From Panorpa germanica (taxonomy: Eukaryota > Arthropoda > Insecta > Mecoptera > Panorpidae), in contig OY783206.1 in assembly GCA_963678705.1 (NCBI GenBank), positions 21,153,807 through 21,217,806 of the forward strand: DNA of 64,000 nt, read 5' to 3'. Under the pieces are notes generated by a model. The model was not told where the DNA came from and did not search any database. It worked only from the letters and a program-made list of their open reading frames with translations. A program made the position numbers and the translations under genes. Positions 12,937 through 27,400 of this stretch are shown one piece after another. How positions within the stretch are numbered: the first letter of the stretch is position 1; each line of letters opens with the position of its first letter.

Positions 12937-13505
12937 ATGAGCTTGTGTCCTATGTCTTAATTTCTGTAAAAGTGTACTATATATTGATAAAGTGGGTTAC
13001 TAGAACCTCAAACGTTCAATTATTTTTTAATAACTCCTTGTATGTTAAGAGATATTAACAATTAAAAAAGTCATTTTGTCCCTTTAATAATTAAAGGGAT
13101 TCAACGTTGTACACATTCCAAATGCATGTGACATCACAATCCTTGTGTAAGGTTACCAACCTTACAGCTCATAAATCTCTGCCATATGTATTTATATATC
13201 AAAATATCAAATATTATTTAGAGCTATTTCAAGGAAGACTAAAATTCCTGTATTATGTCTGCCTTAGCAGGGTTAAATAAAATAAAAACTTATTATTCTT
13301 TGACTTGACTTGATTATTTGACTACCAACAGCTACAGAACATTACCACAGCACTGACCTACTCAACAAATAACTGACGTTAAAATTCATTTCACGTCATA
13401 CAAATATGGCCGACCATTTCTAGACACGCCAATACACATTTATTAACATCAATTTCAATCAACAATTGAAAAATCGACCTCTAAAAAATAAGGACACAAG
13501 CCCAT
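12937..13505 (+). mobile_element. GGGCTTGTGTCC-ended MITE, copy 2
   Basis: Starts GAGCTTGTGTCCTATG and ends GGACACAAGCCCATTT, with the same body as copy 1. It lacks a ~60-bp stretch before the last segment that the longer copies have. Confidence 0.9.
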
Positions 13506-13823
13506 TTAGTGAAATAGTAAAGAAAAGGGTTTGAGGACATACACAATCGCAAATATGTACAAATACCATAATTTTCAATCTGTTCAAAGTGTCAATTTGT
13601 TCTTCTTTTAGTAAGATAGTTAACTTTCTATTTTAAATCAATGACACGTCAATTATTTTCATTTTTTTTATAAATATCTAAAAAATATCTCTATTCTCAG
13701 CTATTTATGTTTTTACATTTAAAATAACCGACTGATGTAACCATATTGTTCCCAGTGGAAATGATTCAAACTTTGATTACATTTATCTCGAGCCTGATCA
13801 ATCGTTTTCACATTTTAAGAACA
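13506..13823. other. Spacer between two MITE copies
   Basis: AT-rich, nothing recognised. Confidence 0.5.
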
Positions 13824-14533
13824 ATGGGCTTGTGTCCTATGTCTTAATTTCTATAAAACTGTACTATATATTGATAAAGTGGGTTACTAGAACCTCAAAT
13901 GTTCAATTATTTTTTAATAACTCCTTATATGTTAAGAGATATTACCAACAAAAAAAGTCATTTCGTCTCTTTAGTTATTAAAGGGATTCAACGTTATAGA
14001 ACATTATAAATGCATGTGATCTCACAACCGCTTGTTTCTATCTCTTTTATACAACAGAGCGTAAAAGAGATATATTCGCGACAGAACTCTGACAAGTTTA
14101 CAGGACAAGTTTACCAACCTTACAGCTCATAAATTTTTGCTATTTGTATTTATATATCAAAATATCAAATATTATTTACAGCTATTTCAAGGAACAATCA
14201 AATTTCAATATTATGTCTGCCTTAGCAGGGTTAAATAAAATAAAAACTTATTATACTTTGACTTGATTGATTATTTCGACTACCAACAGCTTAAACACAT
14301 TACTACAGCACTGATCTACTCAACAAATAACTTATGTTAAAATGCATTTCTCGTCTTACAAATATGGTCGACCATCTGTAGTGCTAAAACTACAATTCAA
14401 ATTGTTAATTACTATATCTCCGTCAACAATTAGATATTTCATAAAATAGACACGCCAGTACACATTTATTAACATCAATTTCAATCGACAATTGAAAAAT
14501 CGATCACTAAAAAATGAGGACACAAGCCCATTA
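13824..14533 (+). mobile_element. GGGCTTGTGTCC-ended MITE, copy 3 (longest form)
   Basis: Clean ends ATGGGCTTGTGTCC and GGACACAAGCCCAT. It includes a ~70-bp internal segment (CAACAGAGCGTAAAAGAGAT ... CAGAACTCTGACAAGTTTAC) also present in the copies at 16859 and 59804 but missing from copies 1, 2 and 5. Confidence 0.9.
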
Positions 14534-15365
14534 GATAATGATAATTTTTATAATTGTACAAAAATTTAAAACATTCTATCAAAGCTCCAGTATTATTTCA
14601 TAACGCAAAAAAATTGAATTGATAAAGAAATAGAACCAAAATCAATTTCTATATATATAAATAATGTTTATATGAAATTTAAATTTAATTTTTAGAATTC
14701 AATTCCATCTGGTGGTGGAAATATGAACTCTTAACTTGAAATCAATCTGCATAATATGTGTGCTTCGATATAGGGCATCTATTGAAGATGAAATGTTGAA
14801 GATGAATACGATTTATTAGAAAAAAATTATAAAAAGAATCAGTACGTGAACTTGTTGAAAAAGTGATTTGTAAATATATAAAATAAATTTCATATATAGT
14901 CAAGTGGTAATGATTTAGAAAAACGCCTGATATATATGTAAATATAAAGTATTTATTAAATGGCTCATTTCTGATACTAAAAAGAGCAGAATTGTCAGAA
15001 AATAACCAGTAAATAAGTATAAGATTTTATGTTGAACATGTAAAGCTTTCTTTTTATTATACCAGATATTTTAATGGTGAATTGTAGTAGTAAACATTTG
15101 CGCCTGATTTGACGCAACCATTGCATCGATAAATTGTCAATATTTAAAATTCAAACCCAAAAGCTGCTAACGAATTTTGAGTAGGTATTTTGGGTTTTGG
15201 AGCGATCCTTTTGCGTAGCTACAAGCTGTGTGCTGAAGTTAGAAGAGATAGAAAGTTGAAATTTGGAATGTGTATTGTAATTTTATTTGTGACATTTAAC
15301 AATAATGGGAAGTTCATAATTTAATTCTTAAAATAAGCATATTCAAGCATAGAATAGCAATATTT
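14534..15365. other. AT-rich intergenic, no gene seen
   Basis: No open frame with family features and no clear repeat match. Confidence 0.45.
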
Positions 15366-15745
15366 GTATATATATATATATATATTTGCCTTGACTTTTA
15401 TTCGTCATAGCCACCATCAAACATTCTTTATACATCTTTTATAATTTATAATTCTATTTTACAAATTTCTAAATATTTAAATAATTCTCTAATTAATTTT
15501 GAAAAAATTTAGTATCAAAAGGAAAAGTTTTAATCACATATAATATTTTGCAATTGAATTTTGATCTTTCTAAACTATAATTTATGCATTCAAATATAAT
15601 ATGATCCAAAGTTCCTTTTTCACGACATTGACATCTATAATCAGATTTGATATTAATTTTGTATAGGTGAGCTGGAGTTTTACAACGATTACTTTTGATT
15701 CTGATTATAAACCATCTCTTCTTACTTAAATTTGGATGTAACATA
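15366..15745 (-). mobile_element. 3' end of a non-LTR retrotransposon with AT microsatellite tail
   Basis: An 83-codon minus-strand piece (15744-15493) encodes CQCREKGTLDHIIFEC, the terminal zinc knuckle of R1/I-type ORF2. A short 3' UTR leads into an (AT)n tail at 15366-15387. It is similar in layout to the insertion at 20283-20556 (DHIIFEC versus HIIFHC) and so may be the same family. 5'-truncated. Confidence 0.65.
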
Positions 15746-16637
15746 TATTAATCTCTTATTTTTAACTGACTTTTGTTAATGAAATATTGGTTTCTTAAAT
15801 TGAAGTTTAATTTTTTGTTTTTAATTTTATATATATATATTTATATATATTGCACATAACAAAAGATCAACTTCTATTTTTTCATTCACAATATAATTTC
15901 CAGCGCCTGTTTCTGCTTGGCTATCATTTAATTCCTACAACCCTCGCATCCCCAGCTATCCGAGTGATCGGGGTGCAATAAGTACTTCAGTTATTCAGGC
16001 CACGTTTCCTCCCCCTGCCCCTTTGTTACTCATCGAGAATTTCCACCCCCGCCTTTACGAATTGTTGGCATTCTTGCGTGTGTATCGCCACTACGACGGG
16101 GTGCGGTGATAAAAACCCTTCAAAAGGCGACGGCAGTGACATCTATATCGGGACATATACAACTACAACTACGAACGGTTAATTAGAGCAACTTCTAGTT
16201 TAAAATGTTTTTGTAATTTCAATAAAACTGTATGAAATTAATATTCACGCGAATGGATTAAATTTGCATATCTGTTTTATTGGGCAATAAAATAGAATCT
16301 TATCTACGGAAATTACGATGCGCAAATGGAAAGATGCATGTCCTTTCAAACTAGTTAAAGTAATTGTGCGTTTTTATATAAATATATCGAATATTATTCT
16401 ATTTCACAAATGTTTTCACATTTTATTAAATTTAAAGACAATACAATTGTGAAATTTACATGGTTCCAAATGTTATTATGGAAAACAGGATGAAAAGAAT
16501 AGATGAAAATGCGGAAAACGTGAAATATTTTCATTATTTTATAAGTCAGTTCAAGAATTTGCGGTGGAAACCTTTTACTTTTTCTAAAGAGTGTTCCAAT
16601 AGTAGCAGAAGTAAGTGACTTATTTTGTAACATTTTA
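15746..16637. other. Intergenic with a GC-richer, promoter-like patch
   Basis: Positions 15900-16190 are clearly more GC-rich than their surroundings. They contain C-runs (TCCCCCTGCCCCTTTG), a possible TATA-like GTGATAAAAACCC and a possible start region near 16140-16170. This could be a promoter or an untranslated exon, but no coding exon could be tied to it. Confidence 0.3.
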
Positions 16638-16769
16638 TATGACGTTATGCGTCATGAATTGGACTAGTATGATATTAATATTGGCAATTAAAAGTTTAAC
16701 CTTAAGAGCTAATATTAACAAACCAATAAATATCTCACTGTCGAATTCATGACGCACGACGTCAGAGAA
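16638..16769. mobile_element. Small palindromic MITE, copy 2
   Basis: Diverged copy of 8980-9120: TATGACGTTATGCGTCATGA at the left and CATGACGCACGACGTCAGAG at the right, with the same internal spacing. Confidence 0.75.
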
Positions 16770-16858
16770 AACGTTATAAAAAAAGCTCTTACATCCGTCA
16801 ATTTTTACAGATATTATCTTGACAAATGGAAGTTCATTTTGAATATTGATATACATAA

Positions 16859-17430
16859 TGGGCTTGTGTCCTATATCTTAATTTCTATAAAGTTGGTTAC
16901 TAGAACCTTAAATGTTTAATTATTTTTTAATAACTCTTTATATGTTAGGTTTTGTCTTAGGTAAAGTCATTTTGTCTTTTTAATTATTAAAGGGATTCAA
17001 CGTTGTACAACATTCCAAATGCACGTGACATCTCATTTGCTCTATACAACAGAGCGAAAAAGAGATATATTCTTGACAGAACTCTGACAAGTTTACAGGT
17101 TACCAACCTTACAGCTCATAAATCTCTGCTATATGTATTTATATATCAAAATATCAAATATTATTTACATCTATTTCAAGGAACAATCATATTCCAATAT
17201 TATGTCTGCCGTAACAGGGTTCTTTGACTTGACTTGATGATTTCGACTACCAACAGCTACAAAACATTACCACAGCACTGACCTACTCATCAAATAACTG
17301 ACGTATAAAATGCATTTCACGTCATACAATTCAAATTTTCAATTAAAAATTTTTAATACACATTTATTAACATCAATTTCAATCAACAATTGAAAAATCT
17401 ACCACTAAAAAATGAGAACACAAGGACATT
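16859..17430 (+). mobile_element. GGGCTTGTGTCC-ended MITE, copy 4
   Basis: Starts TGGGCTTGTGTCCTATA and ends in a mutated AGAACACAAGGACATT. The body is shared with the other copies, but several blocks are shortened. Confidence 0.85.
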
Positions 17431-18479
17431 CCAGAATGGGTTCTAATCGTACGTACGTCCGACTGATATTTACATTCGTTTAGCGATAGAAAAGGTAAGT
17501 TTGTCAGGCTTATATCTCGTAAACTAAAAAAGATAATTAACGATTTACTGATTGTTGGATAGAGTGTGTATGTACGTATCTAAAATGGTAAATAGTTACG
17601 CTGTTCAACTTGAGGATTAATAGATACAGCTATTTTTGTATAATATCGTACAAATTTGACTGTTTGCTCGGGTCGTTTATATCAAGTCACAATTCAACTG
17701 GTTATGGCTCTAATTAAAAGCGGAAAATGGGATTTTTAGACGTATAAGGGCACTTTGAGGGAAATCTGCATATGGCGGTATGAATTAATTAGGCTATCAA
17801 CAACTATACGCACCAAAAAAACAATTTTAATCTCATATCGGAAATACATGTGGTCAACTTTTGATGATAATAATAAAATTATCGAATTATACATACAGGG
17901 TATTTCTAAAGTGGAGCTAATACCAAAAATAACAAACTTAAAAAAACAATAATTTAAGCGATATTACGCTTGCTGATTGAGGTACTCACGCAACTCAAAA
18001 CTTAGTCAACATAAAATAGAAATGACTATTTGAAAAATTACTCCATATAAATCTCATGGTTTTTTAACCCTCCTACCCCCTATCCACCACTGTTTTGACG
18101 TCTCATTTATTAAAAGAAATATATTTCTCTTCAATTTCTAGTCTTATTTTGATTTTTTGGCATTGTGTTTTCTTTCCCTTGTAAGCCGAACTTTAGATTT
18201 AATTGTGACGCCACTAAACTTGTAACTTTGACGAAACAAAGGGAGGGAGAAGATAGGATGATATAAGCAATTTTGAAGAGGAGAGGAGACAGTTAGGGAA
18301 AGTCATTAGTTATATTTTATAAAGTTTGATTAAATTTATTTTAAATTATGTATACAAATACAAATGTTTCTATTTAACGTCTTTGCCGTCACGTATTCTT
18401 TAACATTAATTCTACCAGTTACCTTTATCAAATTTAAATAACATAAAACTAGACTTAACTCAATTTCCATTTCCCAAGA
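17431..18479. other. Intergenic, no gene seen
   Basis: Nothing recognised; the open stretch at 17755-17952 has no family features. Confidence 0.4.
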
Positions 18480-19400
18480 AAATGTTTATTCTTCTTCTCT
18501 TGTCGACCACTGTTCTATCGAAGTTGTTCCTTTTTCAACTCCGTGGTGTTCCCTTTTTTCCTGTTTCTCCTTCCTTCTTCTCTGTACATTTGCCATCCAT
18601 CTCCTTTCTTGGATTAACATGTATCGGCTGATAGGACGTAAATCACAACTTAGCACTGAAAACAAACTCCTGCTCTACAAAACCATACTTAAACCGGTAT
18701 GGTCATATGGTATTCAACTATGGGCTACTGCATCTACCTCAAATATTGAGATAATCCAAAGATTTCAGTCCAAAATGCTAAGGATTGTCACGAATGCACC
18801 TTGATTTGTACCTAATCACATAATACATCGGGATCTGGATATATCCACAGTTAATGTTAAAATAGTGCTTAGAATCAAAGTATACAAAGAGAGAATACTT
18901 GAACATCCAAACCATTTGGCCAGCTGTCTAATGTCCAATAATTCCGTAGTATGCAGACTAAAAAAGAAAGTATCTCTTAAGGACCTATTAACCAACTGAA
19001 CAGAATCTAAGATCTATTGAAACTAGGGGATGAGTCGATGGGCACAGCCCGCGCAGGACACTTTGTTATATTTTCATACAGAAATCAAATAAAAAAAATC
19101 TCCTCTCTTCATTGTCTTTTTTCAGCAGCTCTTTTCACTGATATCCTTCTTTTTTTTACTTGTACTCTTCTTTTCCTGTAATTCCTTCCTTCTTCTTTGT
19201 ACCTCCCTCATCCACCTCCTCTTTTCGTTGCTTCCTCTATCTTCTTTTTATCGTTTCTTTTATGTGCTTCAATTTTTCTATTTCTCTCTTGCGCAGTCTG
19301 CATAACCTTTCCTCTCTTTCTTCCCAATATCTACTGCCTTTCTTTTCATCCCATTTTGAATCTTGAAATTATGTTAGATCAAGTTTATATAAAATGTAAA
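18480..19400 (-). mobile_element. Purine-rich non-LTR fragments flanking a Jockey-like fragment
   Basis: Pyrimidine-rich plus-strand blocks at 18480-18606 and 19097-19400 are minus-strand pieces of the same purine-rich retroelement family as 1226-1960. Between them lies a different, plus-strand retrotransposon fragment (18607-19030). This suggests an insertion into an older element, or a rearranged pair. Confidence 0.45.
18607..19030 (+). pseudogene. Jockey-type reverse transcriptase C-terminal fragment
   Basis: The open part (18619-18804) encodes the post-thumb region of Jockey/CR1-type ORF2: LLYKTILKPVWSYGIQLW followed by FQSKMLRIVTNAP. After a stop at 18802 the same frame goes on with IHRDLDISTV and HPNHLASCL, the usual end of this ORF, with further stops near 19000. 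Only the last ~130 residues are present and the catalytic YADD region is absent. Dead, 5'-truncated. Confidence 0.75.
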
Positions 19401-19583
19401 GGAGATTATAACGGGAAAAGCTAAAACAATAAAAAAAATACAGTACACTACAAAACACTATAAAAAAGCACTATTTATCAACTTCTATTATTGAGGAACA
19501 CCCTATTTTATATAATATACACATAAATATATATGTATAGATATATTAATAACCATTCGATGACAAAAGCATTTTAAATAAAC

Positions 19584-21385
19584 ATGTGTTTTTCAATTAG
19601 TAATAAGTTGAGTAATGTTATTTTTTGTGTATTTTTAATAATAATTAATTATGAAGCTTCAGCCAAAACTCAGGGTAAGTTCTATCTTATAGTAAGCCTG
19701 CTATATATGCCGATTGATTAAAAAATAATAATTAAAACAAAGATATTATACACTAGTGTTATAGTTTTCTTTAATTTTCATGCCTAATTTTTTAATTACT
19801 GCGTCATATTCGCCGATCATCGTCTTTTTATAATTTGTTGAACTAGTTCGAGAATTGAACCTAAAAGTACGAGTATACTATTTTCGGCCACTGTGTCATC
19901 AAATAATATATATTTTTTTAATTTTCTGTAATACTAAAACTAAGTATAGATATACTTATCTAGTAGCTTACATTTCAATAATTACACGGTGTGGTAGAGA
20001 TTGTTCCAATGGACCATTCTACATGATTAGGTTACTAGGTCCGAGGGTTTAGTCCAGCGAAATCTTCGAACATCATTACAATCAAGCAATTGTACTTTTT
20101 GGTCTACAACTTTTAATTCGTAAAAGATAGAAAGTTGAAATTTTACATAAGTATTATGGTGTTCAATGCTACCATTTTTTGAAAATTAGAAATTGAATAA
20201 TTAAAAAAGGGGGCGTTGAAAAAATTGGGGGGCCCAGTAAGAAACTTTGGAGAAAACTAAAATTTTGGATTGTGTAATAATTTTTTTTTTTTTTTTTTTT
20301 TTTATTTTATTGGTGCATCAACTTTTAGAAGTTATTAGCACATACATATACATATACAATAATTTATAATATATAATTTGTAATTTATAATTTAAAATAA
20401 GGAAATTAGGTTTGCTTTATTTATAAATTCAATAAGGTTTTTCAAATTTTCTTTGTTTTCATATATCAGTTTATAATCTTGCGGCATATTACATTCCTGT
20501 CTTATCGACGAGTACCTTGAGCAGTGGAAAATAATATGCTTTACTGTTAATGGGTTGATTGTGTAATAATTGAATATGTTATTTAAAAAAAAAAATATTA
20601 AAAAATTTTTAGTCGAGAATAAAAATTGGACAAGAAAATTGAAATTTTATATATGGGCTAACTTTGGTACCTTATTTACAAATCAAAAAAAAAAAATCCA
20701 AAATTTTGAAAAAAGGGTGGTCAAAACAAAATATATTTTTTTAGTCAGTTTATATGAAAAATAAATATGGAACGAGTTAAATGGAAATGAATGGAATGGA
20801 AATTTGAAATGAAATTCAGCTTATACACAAAAGACAGTCGTCGCTTGCGACGGGGGTAAATTCTAGTTTATTGGTCAAGTCATGGTGGGTTTTTCAGACT
20901 GCGATATATAGTATTAATTGAATTGTTGTTCTATAAATAATTTATTGTTTCTTCCAGGAAATCCCTGCACAAAAGACGGAAGACCTGGAACTTGTAGAAT
21001 GCTCAGTTCTTGTCCTTCAGCAATCCAGGAGTTACGAATTCACAACACCAGACCTGAAATATGCGGTTTTACGAATGGTTTGCCAGTCGTATGTTGCGAT
21101 AACGTATCACCAGCGACCGCAGAGCCACCTACAACGCGTGTGAATGATTTAACCGGAAATAGAGCTTACCAAAGTAAATATATATAACAGGAAATGTAAA
21201 GTTATTAGTGCAGGCGCTATAGGTAGTTGAGTATGCAAAATGTGAGGACCGGCAACTATGGTCGGATTCTTATACTCCCCAATAGACCCCTTATAGACCC
21301 CAAATAATAACAAAACACATCTTGCCACCAGCTGTGATGGTCCCCTCCCCACCCCTCTCCGAGGGGATGTGAATATATAATCTTT

Positions 21386-21423
<38 letters not shown>

Positions 21424-24400
21424 TAGTATATAAAAGAGGGGACCTAACCCAAACTCAGATTTGATTGATTTGACACCTAAAATTTACCAAATTGTTATAT
21501 ATAACCAAATATTTTGAAAATATTAAATATTTATAAAAAATTGCAAAAATTGTCATATATAACCAAATATTTTAAAAATATTAAATATTTTTTAAAAATT
21601 ACAATAATTAATAATATTTATCAAAATATTGACATATATTTAGACTTCTAGAGATTCTGCATTATAGTGCTCCAAAAGTGATAATATATCATGTTTTACC
21701 ATATTCACAAAATACTGAATAATTTTTTTTCTATTAAATGGATTATATAAGAAACCAATTTCAAACTCAAACTATGATCCAATTAAAACAATATTGTAGA
21801 GATAATAAAATTCGAGGAGTATCTCAGTTAAGAAAAGCACAATTAATTAATACAATAATGAGATATATTAATAATACTAGAACAGAAGAGTATATACCAC
21901 CATTCCAAAATGTTGATATCCCATTTACAAAAGAAAAACCATATTTACCCCCATTTCGAAGTATCAAAGATGATGATGAAGATATATTTCCCAAACCAAC
22001 AGATTTTGAAAAGAATTTAGAAAGGAAGAGATTGATTAAAGAATTAGAAATAAAACCAAATAGAGCGTTTAATGGAATAATAAGTGATAAATATTTTATT
22101 TCAAAAAATAATGAAGATATTAATATACATTTTGAAGAAATTAGAAAACCATTAACGAATTATATAAAATTTCAAATTGAAAAATATAAATATTTGAAGT
22201 TTAAACTTTCTACTTTTATTGAGTATGTAGAATTAAATCAAGATGGAGAAGAAGTAAATACACATACAAATAAATTTAGTACTGACATTATAGAAATTTC
22301 AAGTTATGTAAAAGATATTCATAAATTAATTAAAGTTATTGAAGATATAATTGACAATAAATTTGATCAATGGACTGAAAAGAACTCTAAATATAGATTT
22401 AAACAAGTAAAATATTCTGTTTTATATAGAGATAAATTTCAACCAATAAAAGGTGGATCATATATTGATTTACCACAATATATTAAAAATAAAAAATGTT
22501 GTATAAATGTAAAAAATATTAGAACTAGACAATTTAAGTGCAAGGAAATGGAAGATAATAGATGTTTTGAGTATGCTTTAGAAAGTATACTAAATCCAGT
22601 AGATAGACATAATGATAGACCATCAAAATATAATATAACAAGATATGAGGAATTAGAAATGGAATATCCCCTTGCTTTATCTCAAGACATTATTGAAAAA
22701 TATGAACAATTTTTAAATATTTCAATTAATTTATATGAATTAATAAAAATGGGAATAGAAGAAGAAGAACAAATAATATTAGGCTATAGAAGTAAGAATA
22801 TTTCTAATGATAAAACACATGTTAATTTATTAGTCCTTAGTGAATTGATTAATGATGATGGTGATTTAACTTATCATTTTGTTGGTATAAAAAATTTAAG
22901 TAGTTTAATAAAAGGTAAAATTCATCATTGTAATATTCGTTTTTATATTTGTAATAAATGTAGTAAGAGATTTAAAACTGTTATACAATATAATACTCAT
23001 ACAAAAATTTGTGGAATCTCAACTAGCAATATAATTATGCCAGCTGAAAAAACCTACAAATTATTTTATAAATCTAATGGAGCAGAAATATATCACCCTT
23101 ATTTTACAACATTAGATTTTGAATGTACATTATCTAAAGATTTTCCCTCAGATAAAATAAATAATAAAAAAATTATTTCTAAACACATTCCAAATAGTTA
23201 TTGTTTTACTACAAATGAAAAAACTATTTTGAGAAGAGAAAAAGACTCTAATATATTAATGAAAACATTTAATAACGATTTAACAGATTTGGCAAAAAAT
23301 TATTACAAAATAAAGAAAATAAATGAACCTATGAAATGGAATGAAGAAGATATAAAATTATTTGAATCACAAACAAATTGTCATATTTGTGGTAAAGATT
23401 TTGAAGGTCTTCCTTCTAATAAAGTTTGGGATCATGATCACATAACTGGTAAATTTAGAGGTGCCGCACATAAATCTTGTAATTTAAATTTAAAATTACC
23501 CAATTTTGTACCCATTGGAATACATAATATAAAATATGATTCAAAAATATTTATTGAATGGATTTTAAAATTGAGCAAAGAAGCTGAAAATATTAAAATA
23601 CTTGCTGATACAACTGAAAATTATAAATATTTATCAAAACGAGTTTTGGTAAATGAATATGAAACAAAACAAGATTCAATATATTGCTCAAATTGTAAAA
23701 TATCAAGAAAAGGTGAAAACCTATTTGAAAAATGTACTAAATGTGAAGGTATAACAAAACTTGAAGTGTGTGGAGAAAATAAAATTAAATGTTTAAAATG
23801 TCTAAATATCTATAAAACTGCTAAGCAACTCTGCGAATCAGAAACAGAATCTCTTATAGATCTCTCCGAAGGAGAATCTCTTATAAAACTCTTTGAAGGA
23901 AAATCTCTTACAGAGCTCTTTGAAGAAGAATCTCCTATAGAATGTAAAAATGATAGTTGCACATATAAATGGGAAAAACTTAGAATAACACCAAAAGGAA
24001 CAATAATACAAAGTTTTATGGAAATAAGATTTATTGATACATTAGCATTTATGGGTGTTTCATTAGATAAAGCAATTAAAAATTTATTAAATATTAACTC
24101 TGGATATTGTTATAAATGTAAGAAACAACGAGAATTAAAAAATCCTATACTGCTTTGCAAGACTCCAGAGGCTCCAGAGACTCCAGAGACCCCAAATGCT
24201 TCAAAAAGCAATATAATAGCATATGATGATTGTGAATATTGTAATACTAAAATTGAAAAAATATGTGATTATAGTTCTTTTAAATATTTTAATGAAAGAT
24301 ATAAAAATTATTCATTAGAAGGAAAAGCTTTCTTATTACAAAAAGGAGTTTATCCATATGAATGGGTTGATGATTATAAAAAGTTCGATGCATTAAATTT

Positions 24401-27400
24401 ACCAGATATTAAAGAATTTTATTCCAATTTAAATTGTAAAACAATAACTGATAAACAATATAAATTTGCCAAAGACTTTTGGAAACATTTTAATATTGAT
24501 ACTTTTGGTGAATATCATGATAGATATTTAAGATTAGATAGTATATTATTATATGATGTATTTAATAATTTTAGAGATATGTGTTATAAAGAATATCAAT
24601 TAGATCCAGTTTATTTTATGAGTGCTCCACATTTAGCTAACTCAGCTTCATTAAAATATACCAAACAAACATTAGAATTATATCAAGATCAAGAAATGTA
24701 TGAATTTACTGAAAAAGGTATTCGCGGTGGAATTAGTATGATATCAAATAATTATGCTTTATCAAATAATTGTTATTTCTATGATGAAAAGTATGAGAAA
24801 GTTATCAAATTATCAAAAGAAAAAGCTGAAGAAAAGGGTATATATAATTCAAAAAAAAATTTAAGTTATATAATGTATTTAGATGCTAATAATTTATATG
24901 GTTGGGCAATGTCTCAAAAACTACCAGTATCTAATCATGAATGGCTGTCAAACGAAGAAATTCAAGATTTAAAAAAAAATAAAAATATAATGAGCATCGA
25001 TGATGAGGGGGACATAGGATATATATTAGATGTTAATTTAGGAATTCCAAAAGAATTACATGATAAATTTGATGATTATGCATTAGCTCCAGAACACTAT
25101 TCTCCAAAATATGATGAATTATCAGAATATCAAAAACAAATGATTGATATTGGATTAGGATCAAAACCATCAAAAGAGAATAAAAAATTAATGTGCACAT
25201 TATACAATAAAAAAAATTATATTATAGATTATAGAATATTAAAAGAATATATAAGACAAGGTGCTAAATTATTTAATATTAATAAAGGTATTAAATATAT
25301 ACAAAAAGCTTGGTTAAAACCATATATTGATAAAAATACTAAATTACGACAAAATGCTAAAAATGATTTTGAAAAAGATTTCTTTAAATTAATGAATAAT
25401 AGTGTATATGGAAAACAAATGGAAAACGTTAGAAATAGATTAAATGTAAAATTAATTAAATCTGAAGAAGCTATGCAAAAAATGATAAATTCAAATCATT
25501 ATCAAGATAGAAGTATATTAAATGAAGATACTGTCCTCATGTATGGAAAAAAAGTTTATGTTAAATTAAATAAACCTATATTTGGTGGATTTACTATACT
25601 TGAACTATCAAAATTATTAATGTATAAATTTTATTATAACTATTTAAAACCTAAATATGGTGATAAAGTTAAACTATTAAGCACTGACACAGATTCCTTT
25701 ATCATACATGTAGAAACAGAAGATTTTTATGAAGATATAAAAAATAATATTGAATATTTTGATACAAGTGATTATCCAGATGATCATCCTAATAAAATAC
25801 CTCAAAAAAATTAAAAAATTCCAGGATTATTTAAAGATGAATATAATGGTATTCCAATTAGAGAATATTGTGGATTACGATCAAAAATGTATGCGTTTAG
25901 AACTGATAATCATGAGAAGAAAATATGTAAAGGAATTAAAAAAGTTAATATTATGAAAATGACATTTGATAAATATAAAGATTGTCTATTTGAACAAAAA
26001 AGGACAATTGAATCTAGTTATAGTATAAGATCATTTAAGCTACAATTATATACTATTCAAGAAGAAAAAATTGGATTAAGTCCTTATGATGATAAAAAAT
26101 ATTTAATTGATAAATTTAATAGACTATCATATGGTCATAAAAATATTGATGAATTTTTCTATAATAAATGAACGTCTCTCTTTCAGAGCTTTGTAAAACA
26201 GAATCCCTTTCAATGCTCTCCAAAATAGAATCTCTTTCAAAGCTCTCCAGAGAAGAATTAATAAACAAATTGAATAACATTAATAATCTTTATAATAATT
26301 TCATAAATTTGTTAGAGTTAGAATTAAATATACCATATCTCATTATGAATGCAAAAATGATAACATCAAAATATGGAGATAGAATAATTTTAACTCTTGA
26401 AAATAAGAAGAAATTGAGTTTACCAGAAAAATATAATAAAATAATTGATAATCCAGATGATTTAAAATTATTGAAAATAATATACAAAGGTAAAACTATT
26501 ATGAATGATAAATACGAAAAACATAACATTACTTTTAGTCAATAAAAAAAAATATTTTTTATAATAAATGAATCTCTTTCAGAGCTCTCCAAAGGAGATT
26601 ATCTCCTCCAAAACATATATTGAAAAACGAATGTATGTATATAGAAAAAGTTATAATTATTATCAAAAAATTGATATTGGTTTAACAATTAGTAAAGTAT
26701 TATTTAGTGCATCTGGATTCTCCTTCGGAGCACTACCAAGTGGATTACCAGATTTAATTTTAATACCATTAGCAGCATTAGGTTTAGGTGGAGTAATAAT
26801 TGAAATTTTAGATAAAAAAATTCAAATTAAGGAAAAAATGTCTGAGTATAAAGTGGCCTATAAATTTTATAATCAAATGTTAACACAAATAAAAGCAAAT
26901 ATAATAAATGAAAATGATGTTTATATTAAAGAAGCAGAATTTATTGAAAATCTTAAATTTTTTCCATTGGATAAATATTTAAAGAAAGCAAATATAAATG
27001 GAATACCATCTTCAAAATAGAAGCTCTTTCAGAGAGAATCTGCTTCGCAGCGCTTTTTCAGAAAGAATCTCCTTCGGAGAGCATTTATTTATTGTAATAA
27101 ATGGATATCTCAGAACGAGTATATTGTGTAAAATGCAAAAAGAAAACAGATAATATTGATATTAAAACAATTAAAACAGAAAATAATAAATACAGATTAT
27201 CAGCAAAATGTAAAATTTGTAATAGTAATAAAAGTCAATTTATTAAGAATCTCCTTCGGAGCTCTGCAAAACAGAATATCTTTCAGAGCCCTACAAAAAA
27301 AAAAACTCTGAAGTTCTTTTAAAAGAAGCAATTGAATTACATAAACCAGTTATTAAAAAATTTAGACGAAGAAAAGTTATAACACTTGGAATAGATGATT

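Noticed and set aside
23850-23936. CRISPR array
   Set aside because: The 27-bp units are directly adjacent without unique spacers and are translated.
26568-27020. Holin or SLATT-type effector identity for the two-membrane-segment protein
   Set aside because: Only the layout agrees; no diagnostic residue could be recognised, so it is left as unknown.
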